From GH45 sp046704385 (lineage in GTDB: Bacteria; Bacteroidota; Bacteroidia; Bacteroidales; SZUA-534), in the NCBI GenBank assembly GCA_046704385.1, contig JBJKSB010000057.1, positions 1-38,696 on the forward strand: a stretch of DNA of 38,696 nucleotides, read 5' to 3'. Under the pieces are notes generated by a model. That model was not told the DNA's origin, searched no databases, and saw nothing but the letters and a program-made list of their open reading frames with translations. A program made the translations under genes and the position numbers. Below, piece by piece: positions 24,321-32,617 of the stretch. Position 1 is the stretch's first letter. The number at the start of each line of letters is the position of its first letter.

Positions 24321-24902
24321 TTACAATGATTTTAATGCTCGTTTCACCAACTCTTCCACACCCATTTTCGGGTCTTCTTTTAACAGTTTATCCAGAGCTT
24401 TGTCTACAGAATTTTTGGTAAAACCTAACATTACTAATGCAGATAACGCTTCTTCGCGATTTGTATTGCTTTGCGCAAATAAAAAATCGCCCGAAATATC
24501 GGTTTTACCCATTTTATCTTTTAAATCGACAATTACCCGTTGTGCTGTTTTTGCCCCAATCCCTTTAATATTGTTTAAAATATTTACATTTCCGGTTAAA
24601 ATAGCCTCTCGTATTTCAGCCGGACTAAGTGACGACAACATCATTCTGGCCGTATTTGCTCCGATACCGGATACAGATATCAGATGGCGGAAAATATCGC
24701 GCTCCGATTTATTATAAAAACCGAAAAGTAATTGAGCATCTTCACGAACCACATGGTGTACAAAAACCACGGCTTGTTCTTTACCTGACAATGCTGAGTA
24801 TGTGTTGAGTGAGATATGGATGAAATATCCCACTCCCTGACAATCAATTACAACGCTCGCCGGAGTTAGCTCTGCTATTTTTCCCTGGATATATTCGTAC
24901 AT
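24321..24902 (-). CDS. ruvA: Holliday junction branch-migration subunit RuvA
   Basis: Binds four-way junctions and loads the RuvB motor. 193 residues. The N-terminal OB-fold begins MYEYIQGKIAELTPASVVID. Two helix-hairpin-helix motifs read SVSGIGANTARMML (mid-protein) and IKGIGAKTAQRVIVDLKDK, followed by a flexible linker and a C-terminal RuvB-contacting three-helix domain (EEALSALVMLGF to the end). It sits 15 bases upstream of sprA and 72 bases downstream of gltX on the same strand. Coupling of a repair gene with sprA looks like shared housekeeping expression, not a joint function. Confidence 0.97.
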   Translation of the reverse strand: MYEYIQGKIAELTPASVVIDCQGVGYFIHISLNTYSALSGKEQAVVFVHHVVREDAQLLFGFYNKSERDIFRHLISVSGIGANTARMMLSSLSPAEIREAILTGNVNILNNIKGIGAKTAQRVIVDLKDKMGKTDISGDFLFAQSNTNREEALSALVMLGFTKNSVDKALDKLLKEDPKMGVEELVKRALKSL

Positions 24903-24974
24903 AAAATCAATTCACTTGTGGCATACAATCGGGCAAAACTATAAAAAAAAGGTTAGCCTGTAAAATTAAGGATA

Positions 24975-26498
24975 TTATTTAATCTCAGCCACAGCTTTTT
25001 CAATCCGGTGAAGCGTTTCTGTTTTACCTATAATCTCCACAATATCGAACAAATCAGGGCCTTTGGCGGCTCCTACCAGGCAAAGGCGTAAGGCATTCAT
25101 AATAGCACCAAACCCCCATTCGTTTTTTTCAATTAATTCTGAAACGGCAGCTTTTACGTCCAGGGCATTAAAGTTGGTTACCGGGCTTATAATTTCTTTA
25201 ATAGCATTCATCTGATCCGGGGTTTGTTCTTTCCAGCGTTTTTTTACCACTTGCGGATCGTATTCGGCCGGTGTCTCAAAAAAGAATGAAGCCTGATCCC
25301 AGATTTCTTTCACAAAATTTACACGGTCTTTAACTAAGCTGATAACTTTTTCAATCTGCTGTGCATCGACATTAATTTCCTTTTCATTTAAAACAGGCAT
25401 AAAAAACCTCGTAATTTCAGCATCCGATTTCTTTATCATATACTGATGGTTAAACCATTCAGCCTTTTTAGGATCGAATTTTGAACCGGATTTGGTAACT
25501 CGTTCCAGGCTGAAATTTTGAATTAGTTCGTCCATATTAAAAATTTCCTGTTCTGTCCCAGGATTCCAACCTAATAATGCCAAGAGGTTAACAAAAGCAT
25601 CAGGAAAATAACCATCTTCGCGGTAACCGGCAGCAGTTTCACCATTTTCTGATTTCCAAAACAGAGGGAATACCGGGAAACCCATTTTATCACCATCGCG
25701 CTTGCTTAACTTGCCATTACCTGTAGGTTTAAGTAACAATGGCAGATGCGCAAATTGCGGCATGGAATCTTTCCAGCCCAAAGCTTCATATAACAACACA
25801 TGTAATGGCAATGAAGGCAACCACTCTTCACCACGAATTACATGGGAAATTTCCATTAAATGGTCGTCAACAATATTGGCCAAATGGTAGGTGGGCAGGC
25901 CGTCTGATTTAAATAAAACTTTATCATCCAGGGTGTCGGTATTTACACGAACCTCATCGCGAATGATATCCTGCATCACCACTTCGTGATTTTCAGGCAT
26001 TTTAAACCTTATCACGTAAGGCGACCCGGAATTTAATTTTTGCTCAACTTCATCCGAACTTAGATTTAGTGAATTGTTCAGGTTTTTGCGTGTTTCAGCA
26101 TTATAGGTAAAAGTTTCCTTTTTTTCTTCAGCTGCTTTTCTAAGGCCATCCAATTCCTCAGGGGTGTCAAAAGCAAAATAAGCATTTCCGCTTTCAATTA
26201 AAGCATCGGCATATTTTTTATAAATATCTTTTCGTTCCGATTGCCGGTACGGGCCATAATTTCCACCCTCGCGGATTCCCTCATCAACTTTAATACCACA
26301 CCATTCCAGACTTTCCATTATATACTCTTCGGCCCCGGGAACAAAACGTGTTTGGTCGGTATCCTCAATACGTAACAAAAAATCGCCGCCATGTTTTTTG
26401 GCAAACAAATAATTAAACAAGGCTGTTCGTACACCACCCATGTGCAATGGGCCTGTGGGACTTGGGGCAAAGCGCACCCGAACTTTTCTGCTGTTCAT
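24975..26498 (-). CDS. gltX: Glutamyl-tRNA synthetase
   Basis: Class I aminoacyl-tRNA synthetase charging tRNA-Glu, and possibly tRNA-Gln if the GatCAB route is used. 507 residues. The HIGH-type motif is in RFAPSPTGPLHMGGVRTALF (residues 9-28), with RIEDTDQTR following. The KMSKS-type loop is KLSKRDGDKMGFPVFPL near residue 265. A C-terminal anticodon-binding helical domain completes it. The ATG at 26498 follows a TATCTTTG -7 box at 26516-26523. It is upstream of ruvA on the same strand. Confidence 0.97.
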   Translation of the reverse strand: MNSRKVRVRFAPSPTGPLHMGGVRTALFNYLFAKKHGGDFLLRIEDTDQTRFVPGAEEYIMESLEWCGIKVDEGIREGGNYGPYRQSERKDIYKKYADALIESGNAYFAFDTPEELDGLRKAAEEKKETFTYNAETRKNLNNSLNLSSDEVEQKLNSGSPYVIRFKMPENHEVVMQDIIRDEVRVNTDTLDDKVLFKSDGLPTYHLANIVDDHLMEISHVIRGEEWLPSLPLHVLLYEALGWKDSMPQFAHLPLLLKPTGNGKLSKRDGDKMGFPVFPLFWKSENGETAAGYREDGYFPDAFVNLLALLGWNPGTEQEIFNMDELIQNFSLERVTKSGSKFDPKKAEWFNHQYMIKKSDAEITRFFMPVLNEKEINVDAQQIEKVISLVKDRVNFVKEIWDQASFFFETPAEYDPQVVKKRWKEQTPDQMNAIKEIISPVTNFNALDVKAAVSELIEKNEWGFGAIMNALRLCLVGAAKGPDLFDIVEIIGKTETLHRIEKAVAEIK

Positions 26499-26515
26499 TT
26501 CATTTAAATTTTGCG

Positions 26516-26523
26516 CAAAGATA
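26516..26523 (-). promoter_or_regulatory. -7 box of gltX
   Basis: Minus strand reads TATCTTTG, 18 bases before the gltX ATG and identical to the octamer upstream of lepA. A matching -33 TTG is not evident. Confidence 0.4.
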
Positions 26524-26592
26524 ACCAGATTTTGTTTATGAAAAAGCGTTTAAAAGGGGGTTCTGGTTAAGACAACGATCGAGATTGCTTCG

Positions 26593-26635
26593 TCATTCTT
26601 CATCGCAAAGATGCCATTGCGAAAGTGAAGAATGA
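26593..26635. repeat. REP-like hairpin in gltX upstream spacer
   Basis: TCATTCTTCA (26593-26602) pairs perfectly with TGAAGAATGA (26626-26635). An inner GCAA/TTGC pair (26605-26608, 26617-26620) continues the fold. It is preceded by GAGATTGCTTCG. The wording is reminiscent of the widespread 'GATTGCTTCGTCATT...GCAATGACG' class of intergenic palindromes. The rest of 26524-26694 shows nothing further. Confidence 0.5.
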
Positions 26636-26694
26636 ACCTGAATTAATCTTTTTCTGAAACTTGCAGGTTGACATAATGTACGAAGTGTTAGATT

Positions 26695-27051
26695 TTATTC
26701 CAGTTCTTCTAATTCCTGCTTCAATTTTTTTGGTAATGAATCCACCACCAGATTATAACTTAAATCAATCCATTCCTCAATAAGCTGACGGGGAACAGAG
26801 CCATCAATAAGTATTGTGTTCCAGTACTTTTTGTGCATATGGTAGCCAGGTAAAACGGCAGGGTATTTTTCACGAAGTTCCAATGCCAGTCCGGGGTCAC
26901 ATTTCAGGTTTACACTTAAATCGCCTTCAATATCGGTTAGCGCAAACATTTTATTCATCACTTTAAATACCAGCGTGGTTTCGTCGAAAGGGAACGATTC
27001 TGTGGCCCCATTTTTTGAAAGACAATATTCGCGTAATTCTTCAATATTCAT
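26695..27051 (-). CDS. MmcQ/YjbR family protein
   Basis: 118 residues, a small cytoplasmic protein of the MmcQ/YjbR family (CyaY-like fold, often annotated as DNA-binding; cellular role not established). Typical features are LREYCLSKNGATESFPFDE at the N-terminus, VFKVMNKMFALTDIEGD, LKCDPGLALELREKYPAVLPGYHMHKKYWNT-type motifs through the middle, and LIEEWIDLSYNLVVDSLPKK at the end. It is divergent from the amidohydrolase gene by 85 bases. It has no obvious operon partner. Confidence 0.88.
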   Translation of the reverse strand: MNIEELREYCLSKNGATESFPFDETTLVFKVMNKMFALTDIEGDLSVNLKCDPGLALELREKYPAVLPGYHMHKKYWNTILIDGSVPRQLIEEWIDLSYNLVVDSLPKKLKQELEELE

Positions 27052-27136
27052 CTCAATTTTTTATATTTAACCCTTTATTATTTAATATTACCATTGATTT
27101 AATAATACAATAACTGAAAACAGAATTCTTAAACTT

Positions 27137-28771
27137 ATGAAAATTTTACCTTTTTTAGCTGTAATACTAATGTTTAGTTCATGTAATAATAAAAATGAAG
27201 TTGATTTAATCATCAAGAATGCCAAAATATACACCGTTGACAAGAATTTTTCGGTAGTTCAGGGAGCGGCCATTAAAGACGGTAAATTTGTTGCCGTTGG
27301 TTCCGATGCCAGTATAAACTCACATTTTTCTGCAAAGAAAATTCTCGATTTAAATGGACAGTTCGTTTACCCGGGATTTATGGATGCGCATTGCCATTTT
27401 TACGGTTATGCTTTGAGTCTTACCCAGGCTGATTTAAAAGGAACAAAATCGTTTGAAGATGTTGTTGAAAAAACAAAAGCCCACTTTGAAAAATATAATT
27501 CTGATTGGATTTTAGGAAGAGGTTGGGATCAAAACGACTGGGAAGTCAAGGAGTTTCCGACCAAAGATTTGCTTGACAAAGCATTTCCGGACAAGCCGGT
27601 TTTATTGCGCCGAATTGACGGACATGCCGCTGTGGCCAACACTATGGCATTGAAAATGGCCGGCCTAACAAAAGACACTCATGTTAATGGAGGTAAGATA
27701 TTACTCCATAATGGTGAACCTACCGGCCTGTTGGTTGATATGGCTGTTGATTTGGTTATGAAAATAATTCCTGAACCCGGTATTGAGCAACAAAGTTTGT
27801 TGTTGCAACAGGCAGAAAAAAACTGTTTTAAGGTGGGTTTGACCAGTGTTGGTGATGCCGGGCTTAAATATGAAGTTATCCATTTGTTTGATAGTCTGCA
27901 ACAAAGCCAAAAATTGCACATGAGAATTTACGCAATGCTCGATCCTGCCACTAAGAATTTTGAAGATGTTTTGAAAAAAGGCTTTTTAAAAACAGACTAT
28001 CTTGATGTGCGGTCAATAAAATTATATGCCGATGGTGCACTAGGGTCAAGAGGAGCGTGCCTGCTGGAACCATATTCGGATGACCCCGGGAATTATGGAA
28101 TGATTGTACAATCGCCAGACAGCCTGAAATCGTTATGCGAAATGGCCTATAATTATAATTACCAGGTAAATACACACTGTATTGGTGATTCGGCAAACCG
28201 AATGATGCTGGATATTTACGGTGAAATTTTAAAAACCAAAAATGATCGGCGCTGGCGGATTGAACATGCACAGGTGATAAATAAAGACGATGTTCATAAA
28301 TACGGCGATTACTCTGTAATCCCTTCCATACAAACTACGCATTGTACAAGCGATATGTATTGGGCTCCCGACCGATTGGGTCCTGAGCGTATTAAGGAAG
28401 GATACATCTGGCGCGATTTACTTAAGCAGAACGATTGGTTGCCTAATGGCTCCGATTTTCCAATCGAAGATATCAATCCTTTGTATGGTTTTTATGCAGC
28501 TGTTACCCGTCAGGATCAAAGCGGATATCCTGAAAAAGGCTTTTATCCTGAGCAAAAATTATCACGTATGCAGGCTTTAAAAGCAATGACTATCTGGGCA
28601 GCCAAGGCACAATTCGAGGAGAACGAAAAAGGAAGTATTGAACCCGGTAAGTTTGCCGATTTTGTTATTACCGACCATGATTTAATGTCGGAAAAAGAAT
28701 CGGGATTATTTAAAATTCCTGTCGAAAAGACCTATAGCAAGGGCGTACTTGTTTATAGTGCCGGGGAATAA
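27137..28771 (+). CDS. Amidohydrolase-superfamily lipoprotein (YtcJ-like)
   Basis: 544 residues. The N-terminus (hydrophobic PFLAVILMF then SSC) is a lipoprotein signal with the lipidated Cys at residue 16. The protein therefore sits in the periplasm or at the outer membrane, unlike most relatives. The mature part begins VDLIIKNAKIYTVD and has the metal-binding HxH in MDAHCHFYG (H85, H87). It also has IKLYADGALGSRGA, the histidine motif NTHCIGDSANR, RRWRIEHAQ and the final aspartate motif GSDFPIEDINP, all of the Amidohydrolase_3/YtcJ group. These hydrolyse C-N bonds in diverse substrates; which one is not predictable here. It converges with the Lnb-like gene across a palindrome. Confidence 0.88.
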   Translation: MKILPFLAVILMFSSCNNKNEVDLIIKNAKIYTVDKNFSVVQGAAIKDGKFVAVGSDASINSHFSAKKILDLNGQFVYPGFMDAHCHFYGYALSLTQADLKGTKSFEDVVEKTKAHFEKYNSDWILGRGWDQNDWEVKEFPTKDLLDKAFPDKPVLLRRIDGHAAVANTMALKMAGLTKDTHVNGGKILLHNGEPTGLLVDMAVDLVMKIIPEPGIEQQSLLLQQAEKNCFKVGLTSVGDAGLKYEVIHLFDSLQQSQKLHMRIYAMLDPATKNFEDVLKKGFLKTDYLDVRSIKLYADGALGSRGACLLEPYSDDPGNYGMIVQSPDSLKSLCEMAYNYNYQVNTHCIGDSANRMMLDIYGEILKTKNDRRWRIEHAQVINKDDVHKYGDYSVIPSIQTTHCTSDMYWAPDRLGPERIKEGYIWRDLLKQNDWLPNGSDFPIEDINPLYGFYAAVTRQDQSGYPEKGFYPEQKLSRMQALKAMTIWAAKAQFEENEKGSIEPGKFADFVITDHDLMSEKESGLFKIPVEKTYSKGVLVYSAGE

Positions 28772-28803
28772 AATCTGACAGATATTAGAATATGACTTAG
28801 TTT

Positions 28804-28836
28804 AACTCTACGAGGGTTTGAAACCCTCGTAGAGTT
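28804..28836. repeat. Long perfect palindrome between convergent genes
   Basis: AACTCTACGAGGGTTT and its exact complement AAACCCTCGTAGAGTT are separated by a single G, giving a 16-base inverted repeat that would fold as a 14-base stem with a small loop. It lies between the amidohydrolase and Lnb-like genes, 33 bases after one stop codon and 54 after the other. No T-run follows on either side. It may serve as a transcription block for both genes but has the look of a dispersed repeat. Confidence 0.7.
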
Positions 28837-28889
28837 ATCTACTAAAGGTTTATTCTTTAAATAATATAGGGTGGCTTCATTCAAAATTT

Positions 28890-30074
28890 TTAACTGTATC
28901 TCCAGCTTCTTAAAGCCATTAAACCACTTCGTATGGTCATTATTCCAATCAGAGGAATAAACGCGGTATTGTATTGTTGGGGAATTATGCTCCAGCCTAG
29001 TAATACAAAAAGGTTCAGAGCCAGGGTTGTTGATGAGGCCCATTTTACTAATTGATGGCGTTTGCCGCCAATAAACCAGACAAACACTAAATATAATGGG
29101 TTTGCCCACAACACATTGAGGTTATTGGCTGTGGCATCATGATCGGTGGCTACCCACATTAAAAACACAATTAGCCCAACAAATCCGATGGCTCCAAAAA
29201 TGATCCGGTCGCCGATAATCCAACTTTTCGACCGAAAGAATACAGTTAGCAAACAAATTATGAGAAACAATATCCAGAATACAAAATTAGGGCGTACAAA
29301 AAGTGGAGTAGGCGGAAATTCAGCAGTGTCTTTCACCAGGGCACGTTCGCCAGTTACAAAAGGCTTACCATTAATTTCGCAACGTTCAACGTATGCTGAA
29401 AGATAATCGGGCAAAAAAGTTTTTTCCATTTCAGTAGCATCCCTGTCTATAACAGCGCCCAGCGCTAAATCTATCCCAAAATCGCTCCAGTAGCTATTGG
29501 TTAAATATTCATCAATCATGTTTCGGAAGGTCCTTGGTATTTGATGAGCCTCGGGGATATGTTGCAAACTGTCGCCAAGTACCTTATGAAACATATCAGT
29601 AATACGGGTGGCACAATTATCGAAAAAGAAATCGTACTGATATTCGCGGTTTTCGGGTTTGTAATTTTCCTGAAGGGCATCAAACAGCCGTTGCCGCTGA
29701 TCACGCGTCAGGTTTAGCTTTTGTTCAACCACCCGGCGATGATCGTACTGGTACTCTCTTAAAAATCGCACATATGAAGTAAAACTCAGCCGATACATCA
29801 GTTTTCCTGATGCAAACTTGGCGTAGAAAAAAGGTACATTAAAGCTAAAAGTACCATAATTAAAAACCAGCATCAGGTTTTGTTCCGGATCAACCACTCC
29901 AATAGCACTATGACCAAAAGTGGCATATAACTCAGGTCCCGGGTCGCAGGTAAGCAGTGAAATATACGACGACTCACTCAGGGAATCAATTTTTGGAAGA
30001 TTGCGGTCGGCGAAGGCAAACATCGATAAGCTTACCAACCAAACTAAAAATGCAGTTTTTAATAGATGTCTCAT
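28890..30074 (-). CDS. Lnb-like lipoprotein N-acyltransferase candidate (DUF4105)
   Basis: 394 residues. A signal-type N-terminus (residues 1-22) precedes a periplasmic DUF4105 domain. This carries TCDPGPELYATFGHSAIG (C43, H55) and DFFFDNCATRI (C154). Five membrane segments then run from about residue 262 to the end. A GHS histidine before an NC cysteine is the order seen in permuted papain-like (LRAT/NlpC-type) folds, which include acyltransferases. Domain plus five helices is the architecture I recall for Lnb, the enzyme adding the third acyl chain to lipoproteins in Bacteroides; that link is from memory. It is last in the rbfA-methyltransferase-permease run, 28 bases after a LolC/E-like gene. 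It could instead be a paralogue with another acyl acceptor. Confidence 0.75.
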   Translation of the reverse strand: MRHLLKTAFLVWLVSLSMFAFADRNLPKIDSLSESSYISLLTCDPGPELYATFGHSAIGVVDPEQNLMLVFNYGTFSFNVPFFYAKFASGKLMYRLSFTSYVRFLREYQYDHRRVVEQKLNLTRDQRQRLFDALQENYKPENREYQYDFFFDNCATRITDMFHKVLGDSLQHIPEAHQIPRTFRNMIDEYLTNSYWSDFGIDLALGAVIDRDATEMEKTFLPDYLSAYVERCEINGKPFVTGERALVKDTAEFPPTPLFVRPNFVFWILFLIICLLTVFFRSKSWIIGDRIIFGAIGFVGLIVFLMWVATDHDATANNLNVLWANPLYLVFVWFIGGKRHQLVKWASSTTLALNLFVLLGWSIIPQQYNTAFIPLIGIMTIRSGLMALRSWRYS

Positions 30075-30102
30075 CTGAAATATATTCTTATAATACTATA
30101 AA

Positions 30103-31323
30103 CTATAAATCACGCAGATATTTCTTTATAAAATATTTAACCGGGTACCATGATGCTACCAGTCCGATAACTACTACCGTGACAAAAACCCCTAAGAAAT
30201 CAAAAGTCCGCATTTCAACCGGATAATAGTCGACCAGGAACGAACCCATACCACTAAGTTTTATTACATGAAACTGCTCCTGGGCAAAACAAATAAGCCA
30301 GCCAAGTATCAGCCCAATAATGGCTCCTCCGATACTGATCATCCAGCCTTCAAAAAGAAAAACTTTACGCAATTTTTCCTGGTCGAGCCCAAGGCTTCGT
30401 AAAGTTCCAATGTCATCTTTTTTATCGATAATCAGCATTGATATGGACCCAATGATATTAAAGCTGGCCACAATCAGAATAAAAGTAAGTATCAGGTAAA
30501 TAGCAAATTTTTCCGATTTCATTACGCGATACAGTACTTCGTGTTGCTGAAACTGGTTTTTAATCACAAAGCCTGACCCAAGGATTTTAGCAATTTCATT
30601 CTGGGCCTTTTGTTTATCGATGCCAGGTTTCAGTTTAAGTTCAACATCCGATACTTCAGCAGCATAATTCAGTAATTTGCGGGCAAAATCCATCGACACT
30701 AAAATATATTTAGTATCAATGTCCTGTTGGATTTGAAATATACCCTTAGGAAAAATAAATTCTTTATTGAATGCTTTTGACGGGTTAAAAGAAATTAGCC
30801 CGCCGCGCCTGGGCACATAAACAAATATGGGATCAAGAAAATTCAATCCTACGGAAAGGTGATAAGCGATACCGCTGCCAATTACAGTGTAGTACCGGTC
30901 GCCTTTTTTTAACAGGTATTCCCCTTCTTCCATCATGGAATCAACACGGGTCATCTGTTTGAATTGCTCCGGAACTCCTTTAATTACTGCCGGGTGCATG
31001 CGTTTATTGTATTCCAGCAACACATTTTCTTCAAGTGTGGGGCAAAAAATGTCCACATAATTCAGGTTTTTAACCTGTTTGAATGCCTCCGTTCCCGGAT
31101 CAAAAACTTTTCCTTCGGCAACCGTGATTTTTAAATCGGGATCGAAAGAGCTGAAAACCCCTTTGATAAGATTTTCAAAACCATTAAAAAATGACAGTAC
31201 AATTACCAGTGCCATGGTTCCTGTTGCTACCCCAAAAACCGATATCATGGAAATGATATTGATCACATTGTGTGATTTTTTTGAAAACAGATATCGTCGG
31301 GCAACAAAAGCGGAAAAGTTCAT
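30103..31323 (-). CDS. LolC/LolE-like ABC transporter permease
   Basis: 406 residues with the FtsX/LolCE layout. An N-terminal membrane helix follows ARRYLFSKKSHNVINIISMISV (hydrophobic to about residue 50), then a large periplasmic domain of about 220 residues. Three C-terminal helices follow (IYLILTFILIVASFNIIGSI, GWMISIGGAIIGLILGWLI, FLGVFVTVVVIGLVASW). The coupling region IDKKDDIGTLRSLGLDQEKL is typical. Family members pull lipoproteins from the inner membrane for delivery to the outer membrane. The ATPase partner (LolD) is not in the window. It is placed between a methyltransferase and the Lnb-like gene, in the same direction, with gaps of 19 and 28 bases. Confidence 0.9.
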   Translation of the reverse strand: MNFSAFVARRYLFSKKSHNVINIISMISVFGVATGTMALVIVLSFFNGFENLIKGVFSSFDPDLKITVAEGKVFDPGTEAFKQVKNLNYVDIFCPTLEENVLLEYNKRMHPAVIKGVPEQFKQMTRVDSMMEEGEYLLKKGDRYYTVIGSGIAYHLSVGLNFLDPIFVYVPRRGGLISFNPSKAFNKEFIFPKGIFQIQQDIDTKYILVSMDFARKLLNYAAEVSDVELKLKPGIDKQKAQNEIAKILGSGFVIKNQFQQHEVLYRVMKSEKFAIYLILTFILIVASFNIIGSISMLIIDKKDDIGTLRSLGLDQEKLRKVFLFEGWMISIGGAIIGLILGWLICFAQEQFHVIKLSGMGSFLVDYYPVEMRTFDFLGVFVTVVVIGLVASWYPVKYFIKKYLRDL

Positions 31324-31342
31324 GCTACAGTGGTTGTCAGTT

Positions 31343-32122
31343 TTAGTTTGTGGTTATTGGTTTCCGGCAAATATAAAGCAGTTCGCCTATAGGCAAAGCG
31401 TACCTTTTGGCTAATTCCATTCCTATTTCATTAATATAGTCGTTTTCTTCAACATCGAAGCCTGCTTTTGCTAATCGTTTGCCATAGTCGCGGCCGTAAA
31501 GACGAACGTGATCGTGTTGCCAGAAATGTTTTTCGCGCTCGCCGGGATCGGTTATGGTATCATCTTCGTAGGTATGCTCACGAGTCATATCAATTGGTAC
31601 CTGGAAAATAGCCCAGCCACCGGGTTTCAACACGCGACAGAATTCCTGCATAGCCTTTAAATCCTCATCAACATGTTCAAAAACGTGATTGCACATGGTA
31701 ATATCAAACTCATTGTCATTAAATGGAATATTGCGGACATCCATTTTAATATCGGCCCAGGGCGAAATTAAATCACCGGTAACATAATCGAGATGTTTTA
31801 ATTTTTTAAATTTTCGCAAAAAGCAATATTCAGGAGCCACGTGCAAAAAACGCTGTGGGTGGTTAAAAAAATCGGTTTTTTCTTTTAGGTAAAGCCAGAT
31901 AAGCCGGTGACGTTCAAGCGACATGCTCAATGGTGCCAGGGCATTGTCTCTGCGGTTTAACTGGCCATAAGGCAATAATTTGCGATAGGTTTTACCGTCA
32001 ATAGGATCTTCAAATTTATTTCCCCTGAAAAATGGTGAGAGGATAATGAGAATCCAGTGTGCGAATTTTTGTTGAATATGTCGGGGAATGTATCTGCTAA
32101 AAAATCCAATAATGCCTTTCAT
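31343..32122 (-). CDS. SAM-dependent methyltransferase (class I, Methyltransf_11-like)
   Basis: 259 residues, soluble. A Rossmann-like core is seen: FLHVAPEYCFLRKFKKL (SAM-binding motif I in a degenerate, non-GxGxG form), YVTGDLISPWADIKMDVRNI, then DITMCNHVFEHVDEDLKA and CRVLKPGGWAIFQVP, the last two highly characteristic. The N-terminal 90 residues are basic with hydrophobic patches and may bind a membrane or substrate. The substrate is unknown. It lies 40 bases downstream of rbfA and 19 bases upstream of the permease, so it is probably co-transcribed with both. Confidence 0.85.
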   Translation of the reverse strand: MKGIIGFFSRYIPRHIQQKFAHWILIILSPFFRGNKFEDPIDGKTYRKLLPYGQLNRRDNALAPLSMSLERHRLIWLYLKEKTDFFNHPQRFLHVAPEYCFLRKFKKLKHLDYVTGDLISPWADIKMDVRNIPFNDNEFDITMCNHVFEHVDEDLKAMQEFCRVLKPGGWAIFQVPIDMTREHTYEDDTITDPGEREKHFWQHDHVRLYGRDYGKRLAKAGFDVEENDYINEIGMELAKRYALPIGELLYICRKPITTN

Positions 32123-32162
32123 CTGTTGTAAGCGATAAAAATGAAACCTTAAATTCCGGTAG

Positions 32163-32507
32163 TTATTCTTTTAATAAGTTGTCAATATTTTCAATATAAT
32201 CGAGTGAATCATCAATAAACAGTGCAATTTCGGGAATTTTCCGAAGTTGGTTTTTTATGCGCTGCCCCAGCTGATAGCGAATCTCTTTAATGGATTGATT
32301 CAGCCTGTCGAGAACCTGTTGGCTGTGAGCCGACGGGAAAATACTGATGTATACTTTTGCCAGGCCAAAATCGGGGCTAACCCGCACCGATGATACGCTG
32401 ATTAAAATTCCCGGAAATTCATTACGGGCATATTGTTGAAACATTTCACTCAGGTCTTTTTGAATAAGCCTGGCTACTTTGCCTTGACGAGGTGTTTGAG
32501 CTTGCAT
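32163..32507 (-). CDS. rbfA: Ribosome-binding factor A
   Basis: Cold-shock-associated 30S maturation factor. 114 residues of a KH-like fold. The N-terminal RQGKVARLIQKDLSEMFQQY, central ISVSSVRVSPDFGLAKVYIS and C-terminal RKIPEIALFIDDSLDYIENI are the family signature. The ATG at 32507 follows a TACCTTTG -7 box at 32564-32557. It heads a four-gene minus-strand run (rbfA, methyltransferase, permease, Lnb-like). Confidence 0.95.
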   Translation of the reverse strand: MQAQTPRQGKVARLIQKDLSEMFQQYARNEFPGILISVSSVRVSPDFGLAKVYISIFPSAHSQQVLDRLNQSIKEIRYQLGQRIKNQLRKIPEIALFIDDSLDYIENIDNLLKE

Positions 32508-32556
32508 GATTTATAAATTTCTGTAATTTCAGATTTTAATAAAAAACCGAACCGTG

Positions 32557-32564
32557 CAAAGGTA
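32557..32564 (-). promoter_or_regulatory. -7 box of rbfA operon
   Basis: Minus strand reads TACCTTTG, matching TAnnTTTG, 50 bases before rbfA. It is divergent from the plus-strand box at 32591-32598. No exact -33 TTG was found. Confidence 0.4.
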
Positions 32565-32590
32565 ATTATTCTCACTTAATTAACATTCCC

Positions 32591-32598
32591 TATATTTG
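32591..32598 (+). promoter_or_regulatory. -7 box of secreted-protein gene
   Basis: TATATTTG, an exact TAnnTTTG match, 20 bases before the ATG at 32618. The expected -33 position reads TTATT, a weak match. Confidence 0.45.
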
Positions 32599-32617
32599 GT
32601 TACTAAAAAATTAAAAA

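Noticed and set aside
24211..24717. 168-residue plus-strand open frame across the ruvA-sprA junction
   Set aside because: Antisense to two well-supported genes; composition is Ser/Ile-rich as expected for a shadow of this strand.
27137..28771. Surface lipoprotein export signal on the amidohydrolase
   Set aside because: The residues after the lipidated Cys (NNKNEVD) do not clearly match the acidic export signals known in Bacteroidota, so surface location is not claimed.
28753..29109. 118-residue minus-strand open frame at the end of the Lnb-like gene
   Set aside because: Overlaps the C-terminal membrane region of the Lnb-like gene in another frame and spans the palindrome at 28804-28836; no motif.
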